Assembly: GCF_002869965.1 (NCBI RefSeq)
Contig: NZ_PEBS01000062.1
Location: forward strand, 1 to 33,592
DNA length: 33,592 nt
Direction: 5' to 3'
DNA from: Janthinobacterium sp. ROICE36
GTDB taxonomy: Bacteria > Pseudomonadota > Gammaproteobacteria > Burkholderiales > Burkholderiaceae_D
Shown: positions 14,696 to 22,651 of the stretch, in pieces
How positions within the stretch are numbered: the stretch's first letter is position 1
Layout of the letters: each line of letters opens with the position of its first letter
Program-made: the position numbers and the translations under genes
Notes under the pieces: model-generated
Database searches by the model: none
Seen by the model: only the letters and a program-made list of their open reading frames with translations
Told to the model about the DNA's origin: nothing

Positions 14696-16960
14696 TCATG
14701 CCGCCGCCAAATCAAACGGCAGCTTGCGCAGGCGCTTGCCCGTCAGAGCAAACAACGCATTGGCAAACGCGGGCGCCAGCGGCGGCACGCCCGGCTCGCC
14801 CATGCCCGTGGGCGCGTCGCCCGACGGCACCAGGTGTACCTCGATCACCGGCATATCGGGCATGCGCGGCACGGGGTAGTCGCCAAAGTTCTGCTGCTGC
14901 ACTACGCCATCCTTGAGCGTGATGGCCGCGCCGGGAATGGTCATGCCCAGCGCCATCAGCGCGGCGCCCTGCACTTGCGCCTCGATCGTCAGCGGATTGA
15001 CGGCCAAGTTGCAATGCACGCCCGCCCATACCTGGTGCAGCCTGGGCGCGCCCTCCACCACCGACGCCGTTACCACGTAGGCGACCACGGAATTGAACGA
15101 TTCATGCATGGCCACGCCCCAGGCCTGCCCTTTCGGCAGCTTCTTCCTGCCATAGCCGGACTTGGCCACGGCCAGGTCCAGCGCGGCGATGTGGCGTGTG
15201 TGCTTGGCGTCGATCAGCTGCTTGCGGTAGGCGACGGGGTCCATCTTTGCCACATGCGCTGCTTCATCGATCAGGGTTTCCATGACAAAGGCCGTATGCG
15301 TCGAGCCCACAGAGCGCCACCACAGTACGGGCACGTTCGCCTTGGCCGTATGCACGGACAGCTTCATCGGCAAGGTGTACGGTTCGCCCATGCCTTCGAC
15401 CATGGTGCCATCGACGCCATTTTTCACCATGAAGGCTTCGAACGGCGTGCCGGCCATGATGGACTGACCCACGATGGTATGGTCCCAGGCGAGTATCTTG
15501 CCCTTGGCGTCGAGGCCGATCTGCGCGCGGTGCACATGCGAAGGACGGTAGTAGCCACCCTTGATGTCGTCCTCGCGGCTCCACATCAGCTTTAATGGTC
15601 CGCTCTTGCCCGCCGCCCGATACGCCTTGGCGACATTGACGGCTTCGACCACGTAGTCTGAGGACGGCACGGCGCGCCGGCCGAAGCCGCCGCCGGCCAT
15701 CATGGTATGCAGGGTCACCTGTTCGGGTTTCAGTCCAGAGGTGGCAGCGATGGCCGCCTGGTCGCCGGTCTGGAATTGCGAGCCCACCCACATCGTGCAT
15801 TGGTCGGCCTGCAGGTCGACGACGCAGTTGAGCGGCTCCATCGGCGCGTGTGCCAGATAGGGAAACTCATAGACGGCCTCGATTTTTTTCGGCGCCTTGG
15901 ACAATGCGGCGACATCGAATGCGCGCGCCACCGTACCCGGCGTCTTGGCCAGCGCCTTGAAGGCCGCCAGCTGCTGGTCGCTGCTGACCTTTTCCACGGC
16001 GCTGCTATCCCACTCGATCACCAGCGCGTCACGTCCCTGCTTGGCCGGCCAGTAGCCGTCGGCAATCACCGCCACGCCGCTGCCGCCACGGTCGGTCTTC
16101 ACTTCCAGCACCTCCAGCACACCCTTGATGGCCTTCGCCTTGCTGGCGTCGAACTTCACCACTTTCGCGCCAAACACGGGCGCGCGCGCCACCATGGCCA
16201 CTTTCGCGCCAGGCGGCTTGAAGTCGATGCCGAACTGCTGTTTTCCCGTGGACTTGGCGGCAGCGTCGAGCCGTTTCACGGGTTGGCCGATGATGACAAA
16301 GTCGCGCGGATCCTTCAGCTTGACGCTGGCGGGTACGGGCTGGCGCATGGCGGCGTCGGCAAGTTCGCCATACGTCGCCTTTTGCCCACCGGGGCCATAC
16401 AGCACGCCTTTCGCGGCGCGCACCTGGTCGGGACTGACTTTCCATTGCGCGGCGGCGGCGCCTACCAGCATGGCGCGCGCCTTGGCGCCGATTTCGCGGT
16501 ACTGCGTAAACGAATGGGCGATGCTGCCCGAGCCACCCGTCATCTGCATGCCGTAAGCGGCATCCTTGTACTGCTCCCCGGCCGGCGCCAGCGCGCCATG
16601 CACCAGGCTCCAGTCGGCGTCAAGCTCCTCGGCGATCAGCATGGGCAAGCTCGTTTGCACGCCCTGGCCGAATTCCAGCCGGTTCACCTGCACCGTCACC
16701 GTGTTATCGGGGGCGATGTGCAAAAAGGCGTTCGGTGCATACACGGGCTTGACGGGGGCGCTATCAGCTGCCATCGCCAGCTTGCCTGCGCCCGGCAGGA
16801 AAAAGCCCAGCATCAAGCCTCCGCCAGCCACCGCGCCGGCCTTCATGAAACCGCGCCGCGAGACGCCATCGGCCACCGCAACCGGCGCCGATGCCAGCGC
16901 CGCGCCCAGGGTGACCCCGCCATGCTGCAATGCTTCCTGATTCAACCATTCGATACGCAT
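14696..16960 (-). CDS. iorB: Molybdopterin-binding subunit of a periplasmic aldehyde/isoquinoline-type oxidoreductase
   Basis: 754 residues of the xanthine-dehydrogenase family (IorB/aldehyde dehydrogenase large subunit). A Tat signal is visible: SRRGFMKAGAVAGGG with R35-R36 after an unusually long n-region. Two molybdopterin-binding halves follow. Signatures include EFGQGVQTSLPMLIAEELD, MAGGGFGRRAVPSSDYV, and GMGEPGVPPLAPAFANALF, whose E722 is the likely catalytic glutamate. The small iron-sulfur partner is encoded ten bases upstream and presumably is carried through Tat with it. GAGGAG lies six bases before the ATG at 16960. The true substrate (aldehyde, N-heterocycle) is not readable from sequence, so the symbol reflects the family. 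Confidence 0.9.
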   Translation of the reverse strand: MRIEWLNQEALQHGGVTLGAALASAPVAVADGVSRRGFMKAGAVAGGGLMLGFFLPGAGKLAMAADSAPVKPVYAPNAFLHIAPDNTVTVQVNRLEFGQGVQTSLPMLIAEELDADWSLVHGALAPAGEQYKDAAYGMQMTGGSGSIAHSFTQYREIGAKARAMLVGAAAAQWKVSPDQVRAAKGVLYGPGGQKATYGELADAAMRQPVPASVKLKDPRDFVIIGQPVKRLDAAAKSTGKQQFGIDFKPPGAKVAMVARAPVFGAKVVKFDASKAKAIKGVLEVLEVKTDRGGSGVAVIADGYWPAKQGRDALVIEWDSSAVEKVSSDQQLAAFKALAKTPGTVARAFDVAALSKAPKKIEAVYEFPYLAHAPMEPLNCVVDLQADQCTMWVGSQFQTGDQAAIAATSGLKPEQVTLHTMMAGGGFGRRAVPSSDYVVEAVNVAKAYRAAGKSGPLKLMWSREDDIKGGYYRPSHVHRAQIGLDAKGKILAWDHTIVGQSIMAGTPFEAFMVKNGVDGTMVEGMGEPYTLPMKLSVHTAKANVPVLWWRSVGSTHTAFVMETLIDEAAHVAKMDPVAYRKQLIDAKHTRHIAALDLAVAKSGYGRKKLPKGQAWGVAMHESFNSVVAYVVTASVVEGAPRLHQVWAGVHCNLAVNPLTIEAQVQGAALMALGMTIPGAAITLKDGVVQQQNFGDYPVPRMPDMPVIEVHLVPSGDAPTGMGEPGVPPLAPAFANALFALTGKRLRKLPFDLAAA

Positions 16961-16970
16961 GTCGCTCTCC

Positions 16971-17429
16971 TCAGGCCAGGGTCTTGGCCGCGTCCTTGAT
17001 GGCTGCGCGGATCCGTTGATAGGTGCCGCAGCGGCAGATATTGCCGCTCATGGCGCCGTCGATGTCGGCATCGCTGGGCGCCTTGTTGCTGCGCAGCAGC
17101 GCCGTGGCGCTCATCACCTGGCCGCTTTGACAGTAGCCGCATTGCGGTACGTCGTGGCGCACCCATGCCGCCTGCACCGCCTTGCCCACCTGGTCGTTTT
17201 CCATCGCCTCAATGGTGGTGATCTTTTGTGCGCCCACCGAAGAAATCGGCGTGATGCAGGAGCGGATAGGCTGGCCGTCGAGGTGCACAGTGCAAGCGCC
17301 GCACAGGGCCGCGCCGCAACCGAATTTGGTGCCCGTCATGTTCAGGTTATCGCGCAGCGCCCACAGGATGGGCGTGGAAGGATCGGCGTCGACCTGCGTG
17401 TCGCGTCCGTTGATATTCAAGGTAATCAT
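16971..17429 (-). CDS. iorA: [2Fe-2S] subunit of the molybdenum hydroxylase
   Basis: 152 residues with both iron-sulfur domains of the family. The plant-ferredoxin-type cluster uses C38, C43, C46 and C58 (GCGAALCGACTVHLDGQPIRSC). The four-helix-bundle cluster uses C97, C100, C132 and C134 (QCGYCQSGQ, ICRCGTYQRI). It passes electrons from the molybdenum centre of the next gene product to an external acceptor. It lacks its own signal, so export by hitch-hiking on the Tat-bearing partner is expected. First gene of the iorA-iorB-mocA-M61 set. AGGGG lies nine bases upstream of the ATG. Confidence 0.93.
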   Translation of the reverse strand: MITLNINGRDTQVDADPSTPILWALRDNLNMTGTKFGCGAALCGACTVHLDGQPIRSCITPISSVGAQKITTIEAMENDQVGKAVQAAWVRHDVPQCGYCQSGQVMSATALLRSNKAPSDADIDGAMSGNICRCGTYQRIRAAIKDAAKTLA

Positions 17430-17504
17430 CTGCTGCTTCCCCTTTTTTGGATTGTTATGGCGTCTACAAATACCACTTGATGATACGACAGCGGAAAAAA
17501 GTGC

Positions 17505-17533
17505 AAAAAAAAGCGCGCCTTGCGAGGGCGCGC
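17505..17533 (-). terminator. Rho-independent terminator of dsbC
   Basis: On the minus strand a GC-only stem (17533-17527 with 17519-17513, loop of seven) is followed by eight T (17512-17505). It lies about 30 bases past the dsbC stop codon. Confidence 0.85.
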
Positions 17534-17561
17534 CATCCAGCCTTCCTGGCGACAGCCCGGA

Positions 17562-18290
17562 TTACTTAATGGTCGAGAATTTCTGTTCCAAGGTCTTCGC
17601 ATCGACTGCGCCCGGAATGCGGCTGCCGTCGGCAAAGAAGATGGCCGGCGTGCCCGAGACGCGCAACTGTTGGCCCAGGGCCAGGATTTTTTCATGCGGA
17701 TTGGCGCAAGTGGCGGCCACCGTGGCTGGTGCCTTGCCGTTCAACATCCAGTCATCCCAGGCCTTGTTGCGGTCAGGTGCGCACCAGACATTGCGCGACT
17801 TGACGATGGAGTCCGGCGACAGGATGTTGTACATGAAGGTGTACACGGTGACGTTGTCGATTTCCTTCAGCGCGTTCTGGCGGAAGCGCTTGCAATAGCC
17901 GCAGTTCGGATCTTCGAACACGGCGATCACGCGCTTGCCGTTGCCCTTGACGGATTTCATGGCCGAATCGAGCGGCAGGTCGGAGAACTTGATGCGGTTG
18001 ACTTCGTCCAGGCGCACCTTGGTCAGGTCTTGCGAGGTCTTGGCATCGAAGACGTGGCCGACGAACAGGTATTGCGCGGCTTTGTCCGTGTACAGGATGT
18101 CGCCGCCCGTGCGCACTTCGTACAAGCCGCCATACGGGGTTTCCTTGACCGAATCGACCTTGGCGCCTTCGCCCAGGCGCGGCTCGATCAGCTTTTTGAT
18201 GCTCGCTTCCGTTGGCGTTTCTGCGCCGGCGCACGACATCATCAGGCCCGAGGCCATCAGCAAGGCGATTTTGCTCATGCTTCTGTTCAT
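17562..18290 (-). CDS. dsbC: Thiol:disulfide interchange protein DsbC
   Basis: About 242 residues. It has a signal peptide (MNRSMSKIALLMASGLMMSCAGA, cleavage likely before ETPTE), an N-terminal dimerisation domain (about 25-85), and a thioredoxin-fold domain with the active site CGYC (C130, C133) and the cis-proline loop SGTPAIF. A second cysteine pair (VWCAPD, ATCANP) matches the structural disulfide of DsbC. It isomerises wrong disulfides in the periplasm. The ATG at 18290 lacks a near ribosome site. A GTG nine bases upstream (18299) is well spaced from GGAG at 18308-18311 and may be the real start. LMMSC resembles a lipobox only loosely. Confidence 0.93.
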   Translation of the reverse strand: MNRSMSKIALLMASGLMMSCAGAETPTEASIKKLIEPRLGEGAKVDSVKETPYGGLYEVRTGGDILYTDKAAQYLFVGHVFDAKTSQDLTKVRLDEVNRIKFSDLPLDSAMKSVKGNGKRVIAVFEDPNCGYCKRFRQNALKEIDNVTVYTFMYNILSPDSIVKSRNVWCAPDRNKAWDDWMLNGKAPATVAATCANPHEKILALGQQLRVSGTPAIFFADGSRIPGAVDAKTLEQKFSTIK

Positions 18291-18360
18291 TGTTATCACT
18301 ATCACTTCTCCACTTGAAACGCCTGGCTGAACTAGCCCCTGGCCCGACGTCATTATCTCT

Positions 18361-18395
18361 TTGACAAAACGATCGCCGCAGACCAGCTGCGGCGA
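18361..18395 (-). terminator. Terminator of the UbiH-type gene
   Basis: A perfect nine-pair stem (18373-18381 with 18387-18395, five-base loop) is followed on the minus strand by TCGTTTTGTC. It lies 55 bases past the stop of the FAD hydroxylase gene and before the dsbC start. Confidence 0.65.
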
Positions 18396-18449
18396 CCTTG
18401 AATTTTCACTGCTACCATTATCCGGCGATATCTTAAGATTCGCTGATAT

Positions 18450-19694
18450 TTACTGATGTCCCAATGCGTGCGCAATCATTTTTCGCTTCAGCGCCGGCAA
18501 TTTATCCAGCAAGTTTAATCCCAAATTGCGAACCACGCGCAACGGTTCCAGATCGGCGCCAAATAATCGCGCCAATCCATCGGTGGCCAGCTGCATCAGC
18601 AGCACGTCTTCCTTGCGCGCGCGCGCGTAGCGGGCCAGCACGCGTTCGTCGCCGATGCCGCGGTGCGCTTCGCGATCGCTGATCGTCTTGACCAGCTGCG
18701 CCACGTCGGCAAAGCCCAGGTTCATGCCGTGGCCGGCCATCGGGTGCACCACGTGGGCGGCATCGCCCACCAGGGCCACGCGCGGCGCCACCATGGCGTG
18801 CGGGCGCATCAAGGTCAGCGGAAACGCGCGCACCAGCTCCGGCTGCAACGGCGTCAGTTTGCCCAGTTTTTCGTGGCAATACACGGCCAGGCGCGCAGCC
18901 AGGGTGTCGGCCGATTCGGTCATCAAGGTATCGGCCAGCGCATCGGGCGCCGACCAGACCAGCGAAACGCGATCGCCCGGCAGCGGCAGCAGCGCGACGA
19001 TGCCTTCGCTACCCGTGAACCACTGGTGGGCCGCGCCATGGTGCGGCTTTTCGCAGGCGAAGTTGCTGACCACGCCGCGCTGGCCATAGGAGCGGTAATC
19101 GAGGCCGATGTCGCACTGGCCGCGCACCCACGATTGGGCGCCGTCTGCGCCCACTACCAGCGCGCAGGTGATGCTGTCGCCGCCATCAAGGTGCACGATG
19201 GCAGAGTCGCTCGTCCATTCCAGGCGGCTGGCCAGCCCCTGCAACACGCTGACGTTTGGCGCGAACTTCAGGGCGGCGTCCAGCGCCTGGCCCAGGTTGC
19301 GGTCTTCGACGATCCACGCCAGGGTGCCCACATGGGCGCCGTAGGCATCGAAACCGAGTCCGCCCGCCTGCGCGCCGTCGCCGTTGACCAGCATGGCGTC
19401 GACCGGCGCCACCCTGTCGGCCGCCAAAGCACCCCACACTTTCAGCGACGACAGCAACTCCTGCGCCGTGTGATTGAGCGCATACACGCGCACATCCCAG
19501 CTGGCTTCGACCGGCTTGGCGGCCGAAGGGGATGTGGAGGCGGGTGGACTCACCGGGGATAACAGGGTGACGCTTTGTCCTGCCTGGGCAAACGCCAGCG
19601 CCGTGGTTTTCGCGATGGCGCCGTTGCCGACGATGCAAACGTCGCTGTGGCTGTGCATGAAGCGCCGCATGGTGGGGGGAGTGGGACTGTTCAT
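18450..19694 (-). CDS. UbiH/UbiF/COQ6-family FAD-dependent hydroxylase
   Basis: 414 residues; a class A flavin monooxygenase of the ubiquinone-biosynthesis type that hydroxylates the quinone ring. It has the N-terminal dinucleotide-binding loop (DVCIVGNGAIAKTTALAFAQAG, where the usual GGGPVG is GNGAIA), the DG motif (VVGADGAQSWVRG) and the GD motif (RVALVGDAAHVVHPMAGHGMNLGFADV). Which ring position it acts on cannot be told. There is no ribosome site at the ATG (19694). A consensus TATAAT lies seven bases before it, so the message may start at or near this ATG, or translation may begin at ATG 19670 or 19658, just before the FAD-binding strand. Confidence 0.9.
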   Translation of the reverse strand: MNSPTPPTMRRFMHSHSDVCIVGNGAIAKTTALAFAQAGQSVTLLSPVSPPASTSPSAAKPVEASWDVRVYALNHTAQELLSSLKVWGALAADRVAPVDAMLVNGDGAQAGGLGFDAYGAHVGTLAWIVEDRNLGQALDAALKFAPNVSVLQGLASRLEWTSDSAIVHLDGGDSITCALVVGADGAQSWVRGQCDIGLDYRSYGQRGVVSNFACEKPHHGAAHQWFTGSEGIVALLPLPGDRVSLVWSAPDALADTLMTESADTLAARLAVYCHEKLGKLTPLQPELVRAFPLTLMRPHAMVAPRVALVGDAAHVVHPMAGHGMNLGFADVAQLVKTISDREAHRGIGDERVLARYARARKEDVLLMQLATDGLARLFGADLEPLRVVRNLGLNLLDKLPALKRKMIAHALGHQ

Positions 19695-19701
19695 GCGGCC
19701 A

Positions 19702-19729
19702 TTATAGCGTTTACCGGCTCCGTTTCAGC
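19702..19729 (-). promoter_or_regulatory. Promoter of the UbiH-type gene
   Basis: CTGAAA and a perfect TATAAT (19707-19702) are spaced by 16 bases on the minus strand. The expected transcription start falls on or next to the first possible ATG. A perfect 14-base palindrome, TTGCGCCGGCGCAA (19736-19749), lies just upstream of the -35. Confidence 0.5.
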
Positions 19730-19773
19730 ATGAGCTTGCGCCGGCGCAAACGGCGAAAAGCCAAAGATTTGCA

Positions 19774-22008
19774 CTATTCTTGATCCTGGCGCAGAAATGC
19801 CTGCGCCCGCTCCAGCACTTCATCGCGCCCCGCGCGCAAGCCGGCCACGCTGGGCGCGACCATGATATGGGGCTGCACACCCACTCTTTGCAGCTGGCGC
19901 CCGTCGGCATGGCGCACTTCCAGCCCCGAATACCAGACATGGACTTTTCCAGGAAGCACCACTTCGCGCAAATCGCCATCCGCGCCCGCGCTGGGCGTAC
20001 CGATGAAGGTGACGGGAGTGGCCGCCTCGACCGCCAGCGCCAAATGCTCGGCCTGGCTTTGCGTGTGTTCATTGATCTGCATGACGACCTTGCCCTGGTA
20101 CAGAGGAGCGCGTGCGGGGAACAGGAAGTCGGGATACGCCAGTTGCACGCCGTAGCTGGCCTCAGGAGCCGTCACCAGCGGCTGGTAGTTCATGGCAAAG
20201 ATACTGGCGTCATTGACATTGAGCCGTTCCGCGATGGCGCGGCCCGTGCCATGCGGATAGCCACGCATATCGAGTATGAGGGCGCGGCTGCCTTTTATCT
20301 TGTCAAACATGGCGTCCACCTCGCCCGCTTGCAAGCGGTCCAGATCGACGTAGGCGATGCCCTTGTTCACCGCGATCATCGGGCGCGCGTGGCGCGGCGC
20401 CAGCGCATCGTCCAGCGGCGTGGGCTGCAGCACCACCTCGCGCCGCTTGCCATCGCCGCCATCGACCTGCAAGGTCACGCTGGCGCCGGGCAGAAAAGTC
20501 AACATCTCGGCCATGGCCTTGCGCCAGCGTCCCGCTTCGTTCGAAGCGGCCATCGCGGCGCGCAACCGCGCCAGACGCGCGCCCACGTACTCGCCATCGA
20601 TTTGCACGATATCGTCGCCCACCTTCAGCAGGCCCGAACGCAGCAAGGCAGGGTCTGTCACGTTAGCCACCAAGATGCCCTCATCGATGGCGGCCAGCAC
20701 CACGCCAATGCCGTGCGTGCGGCTATTCCCACCCAGCGCCCGGCTGCCCACACCGACATGGCTGTCATCCAGGCTGGCCGCCATCTCCTGCAGGATCACG
20801 CCATACTCGTGCGCATCCTGCACCTTGGCCATCTTGTACAGGCAGCGCTGCAAGGCCTCATCCCAGGAACTGCTCATCAGGCGCTTGGCCGGAAAATAGT
20901 TATCCAGCGTGGCCCACAGCTTGATGGCGGCCAGCATACGCCACTCGTGCTCGGGCAGGCGCATGTCGCGATACGGTTCGTCACCGTAGCGCACCGGAAA
21001 CAACGGAGCAGATGCCGGCGGCGATATCACCGGTGTCGATGGTTGCGCCAGCAGCGCCAGCGCCGCCTTGACGGGCGCGCTGGCCGGCCCGGTGGCGCGA
21101 TCCATGCGCAAGGTGCGGTCGGCGGCCAGCACGGCGGCGCTGCCGTCCGGCCAGGCCAGCTGGCCGGACGCAAATTCGACGCGCAAGCCATCGCCTATCG
21201 ACAACGTTTGCACGGGACCGGCGCGGCTGCGCCAGGCGCCCTCCTCGGCCACGATGCGCGCGCGGCCGGTGCGCTGCAGCGCCAGCACGGCATGCGGCAC
21301 CATCTGCGTGTCATTGACAATGAAGACCATGGGCAGCGCCCGCGCCCCAGGCGCCGGCTGCAGCCGTTGCGTCTCCATCTGCATGAAACCCGCCGTCATG
21401 CCTTCCCAGTGCCCGAGAGTATTCGGGCGCGGGCCGGTGGAAAAGCGATAGCGCTCGGCCGGCAGCAGCAAGGGTTCGGCGATCAACTGCGCCAACACGG
21501 CATGCAGCATGGCTGGCGACGGCGCGCGGGAAAGCTCCCTGCGCGGACGCAAATCAAGTATGACTTGCCTGGCCCTGGCTGGCAGCGGCGGCGGGCCGCC
21601 ATCCCGCATGCCAGGATGCAGGTGCAGCAGCGCCGTGTCGCCGGGCAGCCATTCCAGCACATCGCCATCGGCCGGCCAGCGCACGTACGCCGGCGCCTCT
21701 GCTCCGATGCGCAAGGCCTCATCGTGCAGCGGCGCCATCAGGGTCGCGATGGCAAGCCGCAAGCTGGGTTCATCGTATTCGTCCCGCAGTTGGGGCAAGG
21801 CCGCCACCAGCGCGCGGTCCCAGTCGATGCGGTCGTCAGCCAGCGCCGGATGCGTGGCGCGGGCCGCGCTCCACAAGCGCGCCAGCGATACGATATTCTC
21901 GTCGCCCGCCTGTGCCGGCGCTGCGGCCCAAACCAGCACCGCCCCCAGCAAGCCCGCCAGGGCGCGCCGCGCGCGCCCATTTTCTACCGCCATGCATTGC
22001 ATCGCCAT
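19774..22008 (-). CDS. Secreted S41-family (C-terminal processing) peptidase
   Basis: About 744 residues. A signal peptide (GRARRALAGLLGAVLVWAAAPAQA) precedes a long N-terminal region of about 330 residues with no recognised domain. A helical segment follows (EHEWRMLAAIKLWATLDNYFPAKRLM...DDSHVGVGSR), then a PDZ-like part (GIGVVLAAIDEGILVANV..KVGDDIVQIDGEYV) and the S41 catalytic domain (ALILDMRGYP; NEHTQSQAEHLALAVEAA, with the likely Ser nucleophile in QSQAEH; IGTPSAGADGD). It probably acts in the periplasm or outside. The ATG at 22008 has AGGGA seven bases upstream; earlier in-frame starts are less likely. An intrinsic terminator lies about 50 bases upstream of the start on the same strand. 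Confidence 0.88.
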   Translation of the reverse strand: MAMQCMAVENGRARRALAGLLGAVLVWAAAPAQAGDENIVSLARLWSAARATHPALADDRIDWDRALVAALPQLRDEYDEPSLRLAIATLMAPLHDEALRIGAEAPAYVRWPADGDVLEWLPGDTALLHLHPGMRDGGPPPLPARARQVILDLRPRRELSRAPSPAMLHAVLAQLIAEPLLLPAERYRFSTGPRPNTLGHWEGMTAGFMQMETQRLQPAPGARALPMVFIVNDTQMVPHAVLALQRTGRARIVAEEGAWRSRAGPVQTLSIGDGLRVEFASGQLAWPDGSAAVLAADRTLRMDRATGPASAPVKAALALLAQPSTPVISPPASAPLFPVRYGDEPYRDMRLPEHEWRMLAAIKLWATLDNYFPAKRLMSSSWDEALQRCLYKMAKVQDAHEYGVILQEMAASLDDSHVGVGSRALGGNSRTHGIGVVLAAIDEGILVANVTDPALLRSGLLKVGDDIVQIDGEYVGARLARLRAAMAASNEAGRWRKAMAEMLTFLPGASVTLQVDGGDGKRREVVLQPTPLDDALAPRHARPMIAVNKGIAYVDLDRLQAGEVDAMFDKIKGSRALILDMRGYPHGTGRAIAERLNVNDASIFAMNYQPLVTAPEASYGVQLAYPDFLFPARAPLYQGKVVMQINEHTQSQAEHLALAVEAATPVTFIGTPSAGADGDLREVVLPGKVHVWYSGLEVRHADGRQLQRVGVQPHIMVAPSVAGLRAGRDEVLERAQAFLRQDQE

Positions 22009-22054
22009 CCCGGTTTCCCTGTTCCGCCACTGAAGCCAACGCCTGCGCCGCACA

Positions 22055-22077
22055 TAAAAAAACCGGCTAGCGCCGGT
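22055..22077 (-). terminator. Rho-independent terminator just upstream of the S41 gene
   Basis: On the minus strand ACCGGC (22077-22072), loop GCTA, GCCGGT (22067-22062), then a run of T (to 22056). No minus-strand gene ends here. The transcript it stops must therefore start in the gap to the right: either a short RNA or the leader of the S41 gene. Confidence 0.75.
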
Positions 22078-22126
22078 GTGTACATCGCGATGCGAATTGA
22101 CTGGTTTGATAAGAAGTTAATTATAA
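22056..22126 (-). ncRNA. Candidate small RNA or attenuated leader
   Basis: Two TATAAT boxes on the minus strand (22136-22131 and 22125-22120) lie 45-60 bases before the terminator at 22077-22055. A transcript of roughly 60-70 bases is predicted. No good -35 is seen and no protein is evident. It could equally be the 5' leader of the S41 gene with premature termination. Confidence 0.3.
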
Positions 22127-22136
22127 GGCAATTATA

Positions 22137-22424
22137 CTGCGCAGGCCATAGCGTTAAGCGGCAAGGCTACCACTGCGTACCTACGCGCGCGCCGATCAAT
22201 CGCCTTGCATCAATCACCTCGTGGCGCCGGGCCGTCCGGCGAGCATGCGTTCCCTCTCAATGAAGGCAAAGCGAGGCAAGGCGGGACGCATACGGCACCG
22301 CCGAGCGACACACCAGCCGCCCCCGATTTATTGAGAAAACACTGGCCACATGGGATAATATTTGACTCAGTATCAAATAAAGGCATGCCTGCCCAGGAAA
22401 TCGAGGAAAAATTACAGTCGGCTC
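22137..22424. other. Intergenic stretch before tRNA-Phe
   Basis: No convincing gene. It contains a six-pair GC hairpin (22225-22230 with 22236-22241). An ORF on the plus strand runs on into the tRNA and is therefore not credible. Confidence 0.5.
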
Positions 22425-22452
22425 TTGCATTCCCGTTTTGGTCTGCTATAAT
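22425..22452 (+). promoter_or_regulatory. Promoter of the first tRNA-Phe gene
   Basis: TTGCAT (22425-22430), 16 bases, then a perfect TATAAT (22447-22452), ending ten bases before the mature tRNA 5' end. Confidence 0.75.
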
Positions 22453-22545
22453 TCGCCACCTTGGCCTGGTAGCTCAGTCGGTAGAGCAGAGGATTGAAAA
22501 TCCTTGTGTCGGTGGTTCGATTCCGCCCCGGGCCACCAAGAATTC
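22442..22545 (+). repeat. 104-base direct repeat, copy 1 (tRNA-Phe unit)
   Basis: It covers the -10 box, the whole tRNA-Phe and seven bases after CCA. It differs from copy 2 (32092-32195) at a single base (22458 A versus 32108 G). Confidence 0.9.
22463..22538 (+). tRNA. tRNA-Phe (GAA), copy 1
   Basis: 76 bases including encoded CCA. The acceptor GGCCTGG (22463-22469) pairs with CCGGGCC (22528-22534, one U-G). The D-arm AGCTCAGTCGGTAGAGC, the anticodon arm around TTGAAAA with anticodon GAA, and the T-arm with GGTTCGATTCC are all standard. The identical tRNA recurs at 32113. Confidence 0.97.
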
Positions 22546-22552
22546 GTTCACG

Positions 22553-22587
22553 CAACGCCCACTCATGTTAGTGGGCGTTGTCGTTTC
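22553..22587 (+). terminator. Terminator of tRNA-Phe copy 1
   Basis: An 11-pair perfect stem (22553-22563 with 22570-22580) with a six-base loop, followed by TCGTTTCC. Confidence 0.75.
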
Positions 22588-22651
22588 CGGGGTGCGCAGT
22601 CCTTGGCGCCGGTTCATTTCCGGCACAAGCGCTGCACCCCGTTGACATCCC

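Noticed and set aside
19780..22263. An 827-codon open frame on the plus strand opposite the S41 peptidase gene
   Set aside because: It is low-complexity His/Arg/Gln-rich, has no domain, and mirrors a well-supported gene; long antisense frames are usual in DNA this rich in G+C.
22384..22645. Plus-strand ORF beginning MPAQEIEEKLQSAL
   Set aside because: It reads through the tRNA-Phe promoter and the tRNA itself, and the similarity of its start to small BolA-like proteins is too short to count.
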